Assembly (NCBI RefSeq): GCF_015999245.1
Contig: NZ_JAEAMR010000007.1
Span: 472,871-536,870 of the forward strand
Length of the DNA: 64,000 nt
Reading direction: 5' to 3'
Source: Streptomyces sp. AV19
GTDB lineage: Bacteria; Actinomycetota; Actinomycetes; Streptomycetales; Streptomycetaceae
Shown: positions 9,855 through 18,756 of the stretch, in pieces
Numbering within the stretch: position 1 is the stretch's first letter
Layout: every line of letters starts with the position of its first letter
Position numbers and translations under genes: made by a program
Notes under the pieces: model-generated
What the model was told of the DNA's origin: nothing
The model's database searches: none
What the model saw: only the letters and a program-made list of their open reading frames with translations

Positions 9855-10825
9855 CCAGCACCACCCCGCGCCGAGCGCGCGCCGTCCGCGCCGCGCTGGG
9901 GCTGGCGGGAGCCGTCGTCCTGACGGCGGGTCTGGCCGGGTGCGGCGACAGCCTGGAGGAGTCCGGCGGTGGCTCCACGAAGTCCGGCCGGGGATCGCTG
10001 GTGATCGGATCCGCCTCGTTCACCGAGTCGAAGGTGCTCGCGGAAATATACGCGGGGCTGTTGAAGGACGCCGGATATTCCACCTCGATCAAGACCGTGG
10101 ACGCCCGTGAGCTGTATGAACCGGCACTGGAGAAGGGGCAGATCGATGTCGTCCCGGAGTACGCGGCCACTCTCGCCGAATTCCTGAACAAGAAGCGGAA
10201 CGGGATGGACGCCCCGCAGGTCGCCTCTGCCGACCCGGCCGCCACCGTGAAGGCCCTGCGGAAACTCGCCGAACCGCGCGGGCTCAAGGTGCTCGACCCG
10301 GGCCGTGCCGTCGACCAGAACGCCTTCGCCGTGACCAGGGACTTTGCCGAGGAACACCGGCTCAAGTCGCTTTCCGATCTGGGACGGGCGAAGGTTCCGG
10401 TGAGGCTGGCGGCGGGCGACGAATGCAGCCGGCGGCCGTTCTGCGAGCCGGGGCTGGAGAAGACGTACGGCATCGACGTCACCGCCATAGACCCGTTGGA
10501 GGTGGGCAGCACCCAGGCCAAGCAGGCGGTCAAGAGCGGCAAGGACCAGATGGTCCTGACCACCACGACGGACGCCACGCTGGAGCAGTTCGGGCTGGTC
10601 GTGCTCAAGGACGACAAGAACTTGCAGAACTCCGACAACGTGCTCCCCGTGGTGAATGCGCGGAAGGCCGGTTCGCAGCAGGTCGTGGATGCGCTCGGCA
10701 AACTCAACAGGGTGCTGACCACGGAAGATCTGACCACTCTCAACAAGAAGGTGGACACCGAGCGGCTCAAGCCGGCGGATGTCGCCGAGCGGTATCTCAA
10801 GGACAAGGGACTGCTGAGGAAGTAG
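9851..10825 (+). CDS. osmoprotectant-binding lipoprotein (OsmF/OpuCC-like)
   Basis: 324 aa. The signal peptide ends in the lipobox LAGC (Cys about residue 33), so the mature protein is a lipoprotein on the outer face of the membrane. The mature part is a quaternary-amine-binding fold: LVIGSASFTESKVLAEIYAG at the start, ELYEPALEKGQIDVVPEYAAT in the middle, and PVVNARKAG toward the end. It delivers the solute to the two permeases encoded upstream. It is the last gene of the four-component transporter; the next gene has its own leader. Confidence 0.93.
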   Translation: MTSTTPRRARAVRAALGLAGAVVLTAGLAGCGDSLEESGGGSTKSGRGSLVIGSASFTESKVLAEIYAGLLKDAGYSTSIKTVDARELYEPALEKGQIDVVPEYAATLAEFLNKKRNGMDAPQVASADPAATVKALRKLAEPRGLKVLDPGRAVDQNAFAVTRDFAEEHRLKSLSDLGRAKVPVRLAAGDECSRRPFCEPGLEKTYGIDVTAIDPLEVGSTQAKQAVKSGKDQMVLTTTTDATLEQFGLVVLKDDKNLQNSDNVLPVVNARKAGSQQVVDALGKLNRVLTTEDLTTLNKKVDTERLKPADVAERYLKDKGLLRK

Positions 10826-10900
10826 GGGCTGCATAAGATCAAGGGAACGGTTTGGCAGTCGGGTCACACTTTCGAGGCGACGCACGGTAAGTTTCTGGCC

Positions 10901-11971
10901 ATGCCACGAGGACGCCACCGCCATTCCACTTCCCTGCACCGGCTTCTTCCCCCTTCCCTGGTCGCCGCGACGTCCGTCGCCTGCGCGGCCGGCGCCTGGA
11001 CCGTGGGTGAACCGCTCGTCATACGCGGCCTGGCCGCCGGGGCGGCCGCCGCGGCGGTGGTCGGGTCGGTCCTGATGCGCCGTTGGGACCGGTCCGCCGG
11101 CAAGCAGGTGGCCCAGCTGACGGCGGCCCGGTCGCGGGACGAATGGAAGACCGACGAGCGCCTGGCCGAGCTGGAGACGGACCTGGAGGAGACCCGCCAG
11201 GCCCGCACCCGGCTGGAGGCCAAGCTGCGCGGCAAGCGGGCGGAGTTGGCGCGGCTGCGCACCGAGCACGCGGATCTGCTGCGGCGTTACGCGACCGCGG
11301 AGACGGAGCGGGCGAGTGCGCTGGAGGGGCGGCGGGTGCTGGAGTCCGCGGCCGGTGGGGCCAGCTCGGTCGGCGGGGCCGAAGGGGATGCGTCCGCTTC
11401 CGTGGAGGTGGAGCGGCCGCGTGTGGCGAAGGCGCTGGAGTCCGCGATGCAGGCGCGGGCGGAGCGGCGGGTGGGGCCGGAGGCGTATCGCAAGGCGGCT
11501 GACGCGTTGCGGAATCTGGAGCGGAACGGGGCCGCGCAGCGGGGAGATGGCGGCGATGACGGTGTGACCTCTGCCGAGGTCGCCGTTGTGCCTGTGGCGG
11601 CGGCGCGGGTTGCGGCTGCGGCTGCGGTGGTGCCTGCGGTGGCGCCTGCGGCCTCTGCCGAGGTCGTGCCGGCCGCTCGTCCGGCGCTGCCGGCCGGGCC
11701 GTTGCCCGTGCGGCAGCCGGCGGTGCCGGCTGTGCGGCAGCAGGGTGGGTTCGACTTCTTCGGGAATGCGAAGGCGCGGGTCAAGCCGGCGTCGGCGTCG
11801 GTGCCGGTGCCGGAGTCCGGGCTTGAGCCGAAGCCCGAGTCGAAGCCGGTCGAGGAGCAGGATCTCGCCGATGTCGTCGGCGAGGAGGCGCTCGCGGAGC
11901 GGGTCATCGATCTGACGGCGCATGACGAGACGGAGCAGATCGATGTGGCGGAGTTGCGCAGCGCGATCTGA
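10901..11971 (+). CDS. membrane protein with coiled coil and Ala/Val/Pro-rich tail, unknown function
   Basis: 356 aa; not assigned to a known family. A basic N-terminus (MPRGRHRHSTSLHRLLP) is followed by two closely spaced hydrophobic stretches (about 18-35 and 41-58). Next comes a charged heptad-like coiled coil at about 75-145 (RLAELETDLEETRQARTRLE and the residues after it). Residues 200-290 are low-complexity Ala/Val/Pro, and the acidic C-terminus is EEALAERVIDLTAHDETEQ. The codon bias is that of a real gene. The 3' third is rich in short GTGCCGGC-type repeats. It may be a cytoskeletal or envelope scaffold, but nothing proves it. Confidence 0.72.
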   Translation: MPRGRHRHSTSLHRLLPPSLVAATSVACAAGAWTVGEPLVIRGLAAGAAAAAVVGSVLMRRWDRSAGKQVAQLTAARSRDEWKTDERLAELETDLEETRQARTRLEAKLRGKRAELARLRTEHADLLRRYATAETERASALEGRRVLESAAGGASSVGGAEGDASASVEVERPRVAKALESAMQARAERRVGPEAYRKAADALRNLERNGAAQRGDGGDDGVTSAEVAVVPVAAARVAAAAAVVPAVAPAASAEVVPAARPALPAGPLPVRQPAVPAVRQQGGFDFFGNAKARVKPASASVPVPESGLEPKPESKPVEEQDLADVVGEEALAERVIDLTAHDETEQIDVAELRSAI

Positions 11972-12550
11972 GGTGGCGGGGTAGGGGTGGGTGGGGGCTG
12001 GCGCCTTTGGTGATGCCCCGGACCCTCCCCCAGAGGGGGCACCCCCACTTTCACCGTTTCCCGGGGAGGCCCCGGACCCCGTCCGCCCTTCGGGCGGATG
12101 TGGGGGCTCCGCCCCTTGCACCCCCGCCGGGCTCCGCCCCTGGACCCCCGCCAGGGCTCCGGCCCTGCACCCCCGCCGGGGCTCCGCCCCTGGATACCTG
12201 TCGGGGCTCCCGCCCCTGGACACCTGTCGGGGCGCCCCGCCCCCCCTGCGCTCCCGCAGGCCCTGCGCCCCCGGGGCTCCGCCCCTAGGCCCCTGACGGG
12301 GCTTCGCCCCTGCGTCTCCGCCGGGCCTTCGCCCCTGCACCGCCGACCGCGAGGCTGCGTCCTCCCGCCCCCGCAACTGCTCCTCCGCAACCGCGCCCCC
12401 CGCAACCGCGCCCCTCCGCAACTGCCCCCCCGCAACCGCCCCCCGCGCGGTTGTCCTCAAGTACCGGACGGGCGGATCGGGGCTCCGCCCCGGATCCTGT
12501 CTGCAACGCGGCTGTGTCGGAAACGAAATTGCCCGACCGCTACTTGTCGA
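11972..12550. repeat. GC-rich intergenic repeat element (copy B) with tandem palindromic units
   Basis: 579 bases without a gene, between convergent genes. At 12046-12060 is CACTTTCACCGTTTC. From about 12101 to 12350 a degenerate unit of 25-27 bases (GGGGCTCCGCCCCTG followed by CACCCCCGCC) recurs roughly eight to ten times; each copy can fold into a short hairpin. A CAAGTACCGGACGGGCGG core lies near 12458-12475. The units abut directly with no unique spacers, so it is not a CRISPR array. Confidence 0.75.
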
Positions 12551-13693
12551 TTACTTGTCGATGTCTCCGACCACGAAGAACAGCGAGCCCAGGATCGCCA
12601 CCATGTCCGCCACCAGCGTCCCCGGCAGCAGTTCCACCAGTGCCTGGATGTTGTTGAAGGACGCCGAGCGGAGCTTCAGGCGGTACGGGGTCTTCTCGCC
12701 CTTGGAGACCAGGTAGTAGCCGTTGAGGCCGAGCGGGTTCTCGGTCCAGGCGTACGTCGCGCCCTCGGGGGCCTTGAGGACCTTCGGGAGGCGCTGGTTG
12801 ACGGGGCCCGGCGGGAGGTCCGCCAGGCGGTCGAGGCAAGCGGCGGCCAGGTCCAGCGAGTTGTGCGTCTGCTCCAGCAGGCACTCGAAGCGGGCGAGGC
12901 AGTCGCCCTCCTCGCGGGTGACGACCTTCAGGACGTCGCCGAGCTCCCCGTACGCCAGGTACGGCTCGTCGCGGCGCAGGTCGAAATCCACGCCGGAGGC
13001 GCGGGCGATGGGGCCGCTCACGCCGTAGGCGTGCACCGTCTCCGGGGACAGGACGCCGACGCCGCGCGTCCGCCCGCGGAAGATCTCGTTGCCGAGGACC
13101 AGCCGGTCGTGGACGTCCATCCGGGAGCGGACCTCGGCGACCGCCGTGCGGGCGCGGCCGAGCCAGCCCGCGGGGAGGTCCTCCTTCAGGCCGCCGACGC
13201 GGTTGAACATGTAGTGCATCCGGCCGCCGGAGACCTCCTCCATCACCTGCTGGAGCACCTCGCGCTCGCGGAAGGCGTGGAAGACGGGGGTGATGCCGCC
13301 CAGCTCCAGCGGGTAGGAGCCGAGGAACATCAGGTGGTTGAGCACCCGGTTCAGCTCGGCCAGCAGCGTGCGCAGCCACACCGCGCGCTCGGGCACCTCC
13401 ATGCCCAGCATCCGCTCGACGGCCATGACGACGCCCAGCTCGTTGGAGAAGGCGGACAGCCAGTCGTGGCGGTTGGCGAGCACGACGATCTGCCGGTAGT
13501 CGCGCGCCTCGAACAGCTTCTCCGCGCCCCGGTGCATGTAGCCGATCACCGGCTCGGCGCTGCGGACGCGCTCGCCGTCGAGGACGAGGCGCAGCCTCAG
13601 CACCCCGTGGGTGGAGGGGTGCTGAGGGCCGATGTTGAGCACCATGTCGGTGCTCTCCGCCGCGCCGCCGATGCCGACCGTCGTCTCCGTCAT
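12551..13693 (-). CDS. nuoD: NADH-quinone oxidoreductase subunit D paralogue
   Basis: 380 aa, the NuoD/49-kDa subunit fold of respiratory complex I. Signature motifs are present: [15 protein letters not shown] at 20-34, [13 protein letters not shown] at 50-62, [12 protein letters not shown], and the C-terminal [14 protein letters not shown] and ADMVAILGS. It is shorter at the N-terminus than operon-type NuoD and stands alone, without other nuo genes, so it is probably the second copy common in Streptomyces. It overlaps by 4 bases the start-side methyltransferase gene transcribed just before it. That pairing matters because NDUFAF7 methylates the mitochondrial NuoD homologue. Confidence 0.88.
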   Translation of the reverse strand: MTETTVGIGGAAESTDMVLNIGPQHPSTHGVLRLRLVLDGERVRSAEPVIGYMHRGAEKLFEARDYRQIVVLANRHDWLSAFSNELGVVMAVERMLGMEVPERAVWLRTLLAELNRVLNHLMFLGSYPLELGGITPVFHAFREREVLQQVMEEVSGGRMHYMFNRVGGLKEDLPAGWLGRARTAVAEVRSRMDVHDRLVLGNEIFRGRTRGVGVLSPETVHAYGVSGPIARASGVDFDLRRDEPYLAYGELGDVLKVVTREEGDCLARFECLLEQTHNSLDLAAACLDRLADLPPGPVNQRLPKVLKAPEGATYAWTENPLGLNGYYLVSKGEKTPYRLKLRSASFNNIQALVELLPGTLVADMVAILGSLFFVVGDIDK

Positions 13694-14721
13694 GGGAACA
13701 GTTTCTCAGCCGGTGGCAGCAGGTCCGCGCACTCCCGGCCCACCGGCTGGAGCAGCCAGCCGAAGGCGCCCAGGCCGCCGGGGGCGGTCAGCTCGCCCGC
13801 CTCGCCGGCGGCGCCCAGGGCCCGGACGTACGCGGCCGGGTCCGTCGAGGCGAGGGAGAGCGGCGGGCGGCTGCCGTCCACGCCCAGGGCGCGCAGCGCG
13901 TCGCGCTGGTTCGTCAGCCGGGCGTCCGGCCCGGCGCAGGCGTCGAGCGCCACGTGCGCGGTGATGTCGCACGAACCGTCCGGTACGGGCCGCACTTCGC
14001 GGCCCTCGCGGAAGCCGGTCAGGGTGCCGAAGGGCGGGCGGGACTCCCGCTCGTGCGCGTAGTCCACGGCCACGGCGAGGCCGGCCCGCAGGGTGCCGAC
14101 CGCCCGGGCCCACGCCTCGTCCCGCGTCCGCCCGATCTCGGCCCGGCTGCCGGGCGGGGCGCCCTCGACCGGCCACCAGCGGGCCAGCCAGTCGGCGTCC
14201 GCGCCGGAGACAGGGTCGCCGGGCAGTTCCTCGCCGTCCTCCTGGACGAGCACCAGGCGCGGCGTCCCCGCGCCGTCGGCCTCGACGACGTCCAGCGGGA
14301 CGTTGTCCAGCCACTCGTTGGCGAAGAGCAGACCGGTCACCCCTTCGGGTGGTGCGTCCCGCCACAGGATCCGTTCGTCGAGCCCGGCCGGGCGGGCGGC
14401 GCGCTCGACGGCGTACGGGCGCAGCCGCGCGGCCAGTTCCGGCGGGCAGTGCGCCAGGACGCCGGAGACCAGTTCGCCGCGGCCCGCCCCCAGGTCGGTG
14501 AAGGCCAGCTCGGCGGGGTGGCCGAGCGCGGCGTCGACGCGACGCAGCAGTTCGGCCACCGCGCCCGCGTAGAGCGGGGAGGCGTGCACGGAGGTACGGA
14601 AGTGGCCGGCGGGGCCCTCGGGGCGGTGGTAGAAGCCGCCGGGCCCGTAGAGGGCGGCCTCCGCCGCCGCCCGCCAGGTGCGCGTCCCGGACGCCCTGCC
14701 GGAAGTCATGCCGGATGTCAT
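13690..14721 (-). CDS. MidA/NDUFAF7-type SAM-dependent methyltransferase
   Basis: 343 aa. The family N-terminal half is clear: [20 protein letters not shown] at about 21-40, the SAM-binding [15 protein letters not shown] at about 73-87, and [17 protein letters not shown], the conserved NE-x-D-x-x-P element. NDUFAF7/MidA enzymes dimethylate an arginine of the complex I 49-kDa subunit and are needed for assembly. The next gene, overlapping by 4 bases (ATGA), encodes exactly that subunit (NuoD). This supports, but does not prove, a modifying-enzyme/substrate pair. An in-frame Met (residue 5) could also be the start. Confidence 0.82.
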   Translation of the reverse strand: MTSGMTSGRASGTRTWRAAAEAALYGPGGFYHRPEGPAGHFRTSVHASPLYAGAVAELLRRVDAALGHPAELAFTDLGAGRGELVSGVLAHCPPELAARLRPYAVERAARPAGLDERILWRDAPPEGVTGLLFANEWLDNVPLDVVEADGAGTPRLVLVQEDGEELPGDPVSGADADWLARWWPVEGAPPGSRAEIGRTRDEAWARAVGTLRAGLAVAVDYAHERESRPPFGTLTGFREGREVRPVPDGSCDITAHVALDACAGPDARLTNQRDALRALGVDGSRPPLSLASTDPAAYVRALGAAGEAGELTAPGGLGAFGWLLQPVGRECADLLPPAEKLFP

Positions 14722-14842
14722 GTGCCCACGCTAAGCGCCCCGGGCGGTCCGGGGGCCTCCACCTTGGGGAGTAGGCGGGGCGGGACGGGATCGATCGCCG
14801 GGCGGACCCCGGCGGGCGGCTCGCGTGCCTACGCTGGGTGAC

Positions 14843-16048
14843 GTGCACCGCCTCTACGACTTCCTCCGCAGACACCCCACAGGTGTGGACAGCTTCTGGG
14901 CCGTGTTGCTGCTGGGGCTGTGCGCCCTGACGTTGTCCGAGGACCCGACGGCCACGGCGCTCCACCAGGCCGGTGTCGTCGTGGTCTCGCTCGTCATGTG
15001 CCTGGTGCTCGCACTGCGGCGGCGCGCGCCCGTGCCGATGCTGCTCCTGGCGACCGCGACCGGCCTCGCCCAGCTCGCCTTCAACATCGAAGGCAACATC
15101 TTCGACCTCCCGATGCTGGTGGTCGTCTACACCGTGGCGTCCGGCACGGTCCGCTGGGCCTCGTGGTTCGCGCTGGTCGGCGGCCTGCTGGCGCCGGTGC
15201 TGTACTTCTGGCGCTGGCCGGATCCGGGCCAGGCCGACCTCGTCCACACCCTCTTCGGCCTCGCCTTCGCCGCCTTCCCCTTCCTCCTCGCCTGGGTCCT
15301 CGGCGACCGGATGCGCACCCGCCGCGCCTACTGGGCCCAGCTGGAGGAGCGCGCCACGCGGCTGGAGAAGGAGCGCGAGCAGCAGTCGAAGATGGCGGTC
15401 GCCGCGGAGCGCGCGCGCATCGCCCGCGAGCTGCACGACGTCGTCGCGCACAACGTGTCGGTCATGGTCGTGCAGGCCGACGGCGCCGCGTACGTCCTGG
15501 ACTCCTCGCCCGAGACGGCCAGGCAGGCGCTGGAGACGATCTCCGGCACCGGGCGCCAGGCCCTCGCCGAGATGCGCCGCCTGCTGGGTGTGCTGCGCTC
15601 GGAGGAGGGCGCGCCGTCCGGCGGCGAGTACGTCCCGCAGCCCGACGTGGAGCAGATCGAGGAGCTCGTCGAGCAGGTGCGGGGGGCGGGGCTGCCGGTC
15701 GATTACAAGATCGAGGGCAGCGCCCGTCCGCTGCCCAGCGGTGTGGAGCTGACCGCCTACCGGATCGTCCAGGAGGCGCTCACCAACGCCCGCAAGCACG
15801 GCGGGCCGGACGTCGGCGCCAGCGTGCGGCTCACCTATTTCGACGACGGGCTCGGGCTGCTCGTCGAGGACGACGGGCGGGGCGCGCAGCACGAGCTCTA
15901 CGAGTCGGGCGGGGCGGACGGGATGGGGCACGGCCTCATCGGGATGCGCGAGCGCGTCGGCATGGTCGGGGGCACGCTGGACGCGGGGCCGCGGCCGGGC
16001 GGCGGCTTCCGGATCAGTGTGCTGCTGCCTGCCAAGCCCGGGCGCTGA
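14843..16048 (+). CDS. sensor histidine kinase, NarL/DesK class
   Basis: 401 aa from the GTG at 14843. TACGCT at 14830-14835 lies 7 bases before it, so the mRNA is probably leaderless; GTG 14825 would lie upstream of the predicted transcription start. Four to five membrane helices (residues 18-155) precede a short coiled coil and the HisKA_3 phosphoacceptor ELHDVVAHN (His198). The HATPase has DDGRGAQ and GHGLIGMRERVGMVGG. No large extracellular sensor domain is present, so the signal is probably sensed in or at the membrane. The response regulator follows 68 bases downstream. Confidence 0.92.
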   Translation: MHRLYDFLRRHPTGVDSFWAVLLLGLCALTLSEDPTATALHQAGVVVVSLVMCLVLALRRRAPVPMLLLATATGLAQLAFNIEGNIFDLPMLVVVYTVASGTVRWASWFALVGGLLAPVLYFWRWPDPGQADLVHTLFGLAFAAFPFLLAWVLGDRMRTRRAYWAQLEERATRLEKEREQQSKMAVAAERARIARELHDVVAHNVSVMVVQADGAAYVLDSSPETARQALETISGTGRQALAEMRRLLGVLRSEEGAPSGGEYVPQPDVEQIEELVEQVRGAGLPVDYKIEGSARPLPSGVELTAYRIVQEALTNARKHGGPDVGASVRLTYFDDGLGLLVEDDGRGAQHELYESGGADGMGHGLIGMRERVGMVGGTLDAGPRPGGGFRISVLLPAKPGR

Positions 16049-16116
16049 GCGCCGGCTTCTACCGGTCTTCTGGTGAACTTCTCGTTCTCGTGAGCTTTTC
16101 GGAAAGGGACTCTTGC

Positions 16117-16791
16117 ATGGCGATCCGTGTGATGCTCGTCGATGACCAGGCGCTCCTGCGCACCGGCTTCCGCATGGTGCTGGCCGCCCAGCCCGACATG
16201 GAGGTCGTCGCCGAGGCCGGTGACGGCGCGGAGGCGCTGGAGGTGCTGGGCGCGACGGCGGTGGACGTGGTGCTGATGGACGTCCGCATGCCGCGGCTGG
16301 ACGGGGTCGAGGCGACGCGGCGCATCTGCGCCCAGGAGAACGCGCCGAAGGTGCTCATCCTGACCACCTTCGACCTGGACGAGTACGCCTTCTCGGCGCT
16401 GAAGGTCGGCGCGAGCGGTTTCATGCTCAAGGACGTGCCGCCGGCCGAGCTGCTGGGCGCGATCCGCGCCGTCCACAGCGGTGACGCGGTGGTGGCCCCG
16501 AGCACGACGCGCCGCCTCCTGGACCGCTTCACCCCGATGCTGCCGGGCACCGCCCCGACACCGGCCGACGCACAGATCGGGCGGCTGACGGACCGGGAGC
16601 GGGAGGTGATGCTGCTGGTGGCGCAGGGGCTGTCGAACGGGGAGATCGCGGGGCGGCTGGTGCTGTCGGAGGCGACGGTGAAGACGCATGTGGGGCGGAT
16701 CCTGACGAAGCTGGGGCTTCGGGACCGGGTGCAGGTGGTGGTGATGGCTTATGAGAGTGGGCTGGTGCGGGCGGGTGGGGGTGGGTTGTAG
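16117..16791 (+). CDS. response regulator, NarL/FixJ family
   Basis: 224 aa. The receiver domain has DD at 9-10, phosphoacceptor Asp55 in LMDVRMP and Lys in MLKDVPP. A LuxR-type helix-turn-helix at about 150-215 contains LTDREREVMLLVAQGLSN and EATVKTHVGRILTKL. GGAAAGGGA sits 7-15 bases before the ATG. It forms a two-component pair with the kinase upstream; targets cannot be read from this window. The gene runs into a repeat-rich spacer. Confidence 0.93.
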   Translation: MAIRVMLVDDQALLRTGFRMVLAAQPDMEVVAEAGDGAEALEVLGATAVDVVLMDVRMPRLDGVEATRRICAQENAPKVLILTTFDLDEYAFSALKVGASGFMLKDVPPAELLGAIRAVHSGDAVVAPSTTRRLLDRFTPMLPGTAPTPADAQIGRLTDREREVMLLVAQGLSNGEIAGRLVLSEATVKTHVGRILTKLGLRDRVQVVVMAYESGLVRAGGGGL

Positions 16792-17132
16792 TGGCCCCCG
16801 TCCCGCCCTTTCGCCGTTTCCGCAGGGGCTGCGCCCCTTCGTAACCCGCTTCCAGGGCTTCGCCCCGGCCCCCGCAATGCGGCTTCGCCGCATTGTCCTC
16901 AAGCGCCGGACGGGCTGAATTGTGCGCCCGGGCCGCATTTACCGGGCCGCGTTTCAAGGCCGGTACGCAATCCAGCCTGGCTGGGGGCGACGACCCGGTT
17001 CAACGCGGCGAAGCCGCGTCAACGGGCCCGGGGCCTGCCCCGGGAGAAACGGTGAAAGGGCGGGGGCGGGGAGAAAACCCGTCCAGCAGGCCGAGGGGCA
17101 CGGCCGGTTTAACGGGTGTGGTCATGGCGTGG
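16792..17132. repeat. GC-rich intergenic repeat element (copy C)
   Basis: 341 bases between convergent genes. Inverted termini: CCCTTTCGCCGTTTC (about 16806-16820) and GAGAAACGGTGAAAGGG (17043-17060). Inside are a GCAATGCGGCTTCGCCGCATTG hairpin region (16874-16895, given by position) and the core TCCTCAAGCGCCGGACGG (16896-16913). No coding signal was seen. Confidence 0.75.
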
Positions 17133-18026
17133 TCATGAACGGGGAGTCCGGCAGGGGGAGTTGGTCATGTCACCGCCCCCGGCCAGCACCCGCACCGCCG
17201 CCAGGAAGTCCTCCGTACCGGGGTGCGTGGGGTGCACGGGGTATGCGAGGTACACCGTCACCGCCGGTGCGTCGGCGACCGGGACGTAGCGCACGCCGGG
17301 ATGCGCATGGCTCTCGACCGTGCCCATCGATGTGACCCCGATCGCCTCGCCGGTGCAGACGGCGCCGAGCCATTCGTCCACGTTCCGCAACTCCACCACG
17401 CGCCGCGGCCGCCGCTCCGGGGGCCACAGTTCGGGACTCGCGGAGCTCAGGTCGGAGCAGAGCGCGAGCGTCTCGTCGGCCAGGTCGGCGAGGACGATCC
17501 GGTCGCGGCCGGCGAGGGGGTGGTCGTCGGGGAGGGCGGCGAGGCGTTCTTCCCAGTACAGGGCCTCGGTCCTGATGCGCGGGTCGCCGGGGAGCGCGCG
17601 GACCACCGCCACGTCCGCGTCCCCGGAGGCCAGCCCGGCGCTGCGGTTGTCGTGCCGCCGCAGTTCCAGCGGGACGTGCGGGTGCTCGCGCCGCCAGGAC
17701 CGCAGCAGCGGGACCGTGAGCCGGCCCAGGACCGCGCAGCTGTAGCCGATGCGCAGCGGCCGGGAGACGGCGGCGGTGTCGGCGAGCGCCGCGTCGAGGT
17801 GGGAGAGGATCGCCCGGCCGTGGTCGTGCAGGGTCCGCCCGGCGGGGGTGAGGGCCAGCCGCCGGGACGAGCGGTCCACCAGCCGTACCCCGACCCGGTT
17901 CTCCAGCTGGGCCAGGGTGCGGGAGAGGGCGGGCTGGGTCATGTGCAGCGCGCCGGCCGCGGCGGTGATGGTGCCCCGCTCGGCGATGGCGACGAGGGCC
18001 TTGAGGTGGCGCAGTTCCACATCCAT
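17133..18026 (-). CDS. LysR-family transcriptional regulator
   Basis: 297 aa. The N-terminal winged helix is textbook LysR: MDVELRHLKALVAIAERGTI, then AAGALHMTQPALSRTLAQLE and VGVRLVDRSSRRLALT. The C-terminal part is the periplasmic-binding-like effector domain. The start at 18026 is chosen because LysR proteins begin at this helix; the longer open frame upstream covers the promoter. It is divergent from the SDR gene (112-base gap), the classic LysR arrangement, so it likely regulates that gene and itself from the shared spacer. The inducer is unknown. Confidence 0.9.
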   Translation of the reverse strand: MDVELRHLKALVAIAERGTITAAAGALHMTQPALSRTLAQLENRVGVRLVDRSSRRLALTPAGRTLHDHGRAILSHLDAALADTAAVSRPLRIGYSCAVLGRLTVPLLRSWRREHPHVPLELRRHDNRSAGLASGDADVAVVRALPGDPRIRTEALYWEERLAALPDDHPLAGRDRIVLADLADETLALCSDLSSASPELWPPERRPRRVVELRNVDEWLGAVCTGEAIGVTSMGTVESHAHPGVRYVPVADAPAVTVYLAYPVHPTHPGTEDFLAAVRVLAGGGDMTNSPCRTPRS

Positions 18027-18138
18027 GCGTGCGGAGCATAGTGCCTGACCAGACGGCATTTCCGGGGGAGGGCCGGGCTCCGTACGGTCGGAAGCGTCTC
18101 CCGGGGAAACCCCGGAGAAACCACAGAAAGGTCCTTCC

Positions 18139-18741
18139 ATGAAGATCCTCCTCGTCGGCGCGGCCGGCACCCTCGGCAGCGCGGTCGCCAAGGCGCTGGA
18201 CGCGCGCGGCCACGAACTCGTCACCGTCGGCCGCATCAGCGGCGACCTCCGGCTCGACGTCTCCGACCCGGAGGCCGTCGGCCGCCTCTACGAGCGGGTC
18301 ACGGGCCTGGACGCGGTCGCCGTCGCGGGCGGGGACGCGGTCTTCAAGCCGCTGGCCGAGCTGACGGCGGACGACATCGCGGCGACGCTGCGGACCAAGG
18401 CGCTGAGCCAGCTGGAGCTGGTCCGCCAGGGGGCCCGGCACCTCGTGCCGAACGGTTCCTTCACCCTGGTCACCGGGGTGCTCACGGAGGATCCCGTGGT
18501 CGCCGGGGCGGCGGCGTCGGCCGCCAACGGCGCGGTGGAGGCGTTCGTCCGCGCCGCCGCGATCGAGCTCGCGCCGCTGCGCGTCAACGCGGTCAGCCCG
18601 ACGATGCTGACCGAGTCGGCGGAGGCGTACGGCGCGGTCTTCCCGGGCGTGGAGCCCGTCCCGGCGGCGTCGGCGGCGGCCGCGTACGTCCGCTCGATCG
18701 AGGGGCGGCACACGGGACGGGTGTACAAGGTCGGCCACTGA
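18139..18741 (+). CDS. short-chain dehydrogenase/reductase-like protein without the Tyr-x3-Lys pair
   Basis: 200 aa. Rossmann N-terminus ILLVGAAGTLGSAVAKAL with the Gly-x3-Gly-x-Gly-type loop, then DLRLDVSDPEAVGRL. GAAASAANGAVEAFVRAAAI occupies the place where an SDR normally has Tyr-x3-Lys. The usual catalytic Tyr and Lys are not visible, so chemistry may differ or be lost. GAAAGG-like ribosome site (AGAAAGG) before the ATG. It is divergent from the LysR gene, its likely regulator, and convergent with the ArsR gene 15 bases away. Confidence 0.85.
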   Translation: MKILLVGAAGTLGSAVAKALDARGHELVTVGRISGDLRLDVSDPEAVGRLYERVTGLDAVAVAGGDAVFKPLAELTADDIAATLRTKALSQLELVRQGARHLVPNGSFTLVTGVLTEDPVVAGAAASAANGAVEAFVRAAAIELAPLRVNAVSPTMLTESAEAYGAVFPGVEPVPAASAAAAYVRSIEGRHTGRVYKVGH

Positions 18742-18756
18742 CGGCCGCGCGGCGGC

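Noticed and set aside
12101..12350. Regular 25-27-base repeats resembling a CRISPR array
   Set aside because: Units abut directly, are themselves degenerate, have no unique spacers of constant length, and no cas gene is near.
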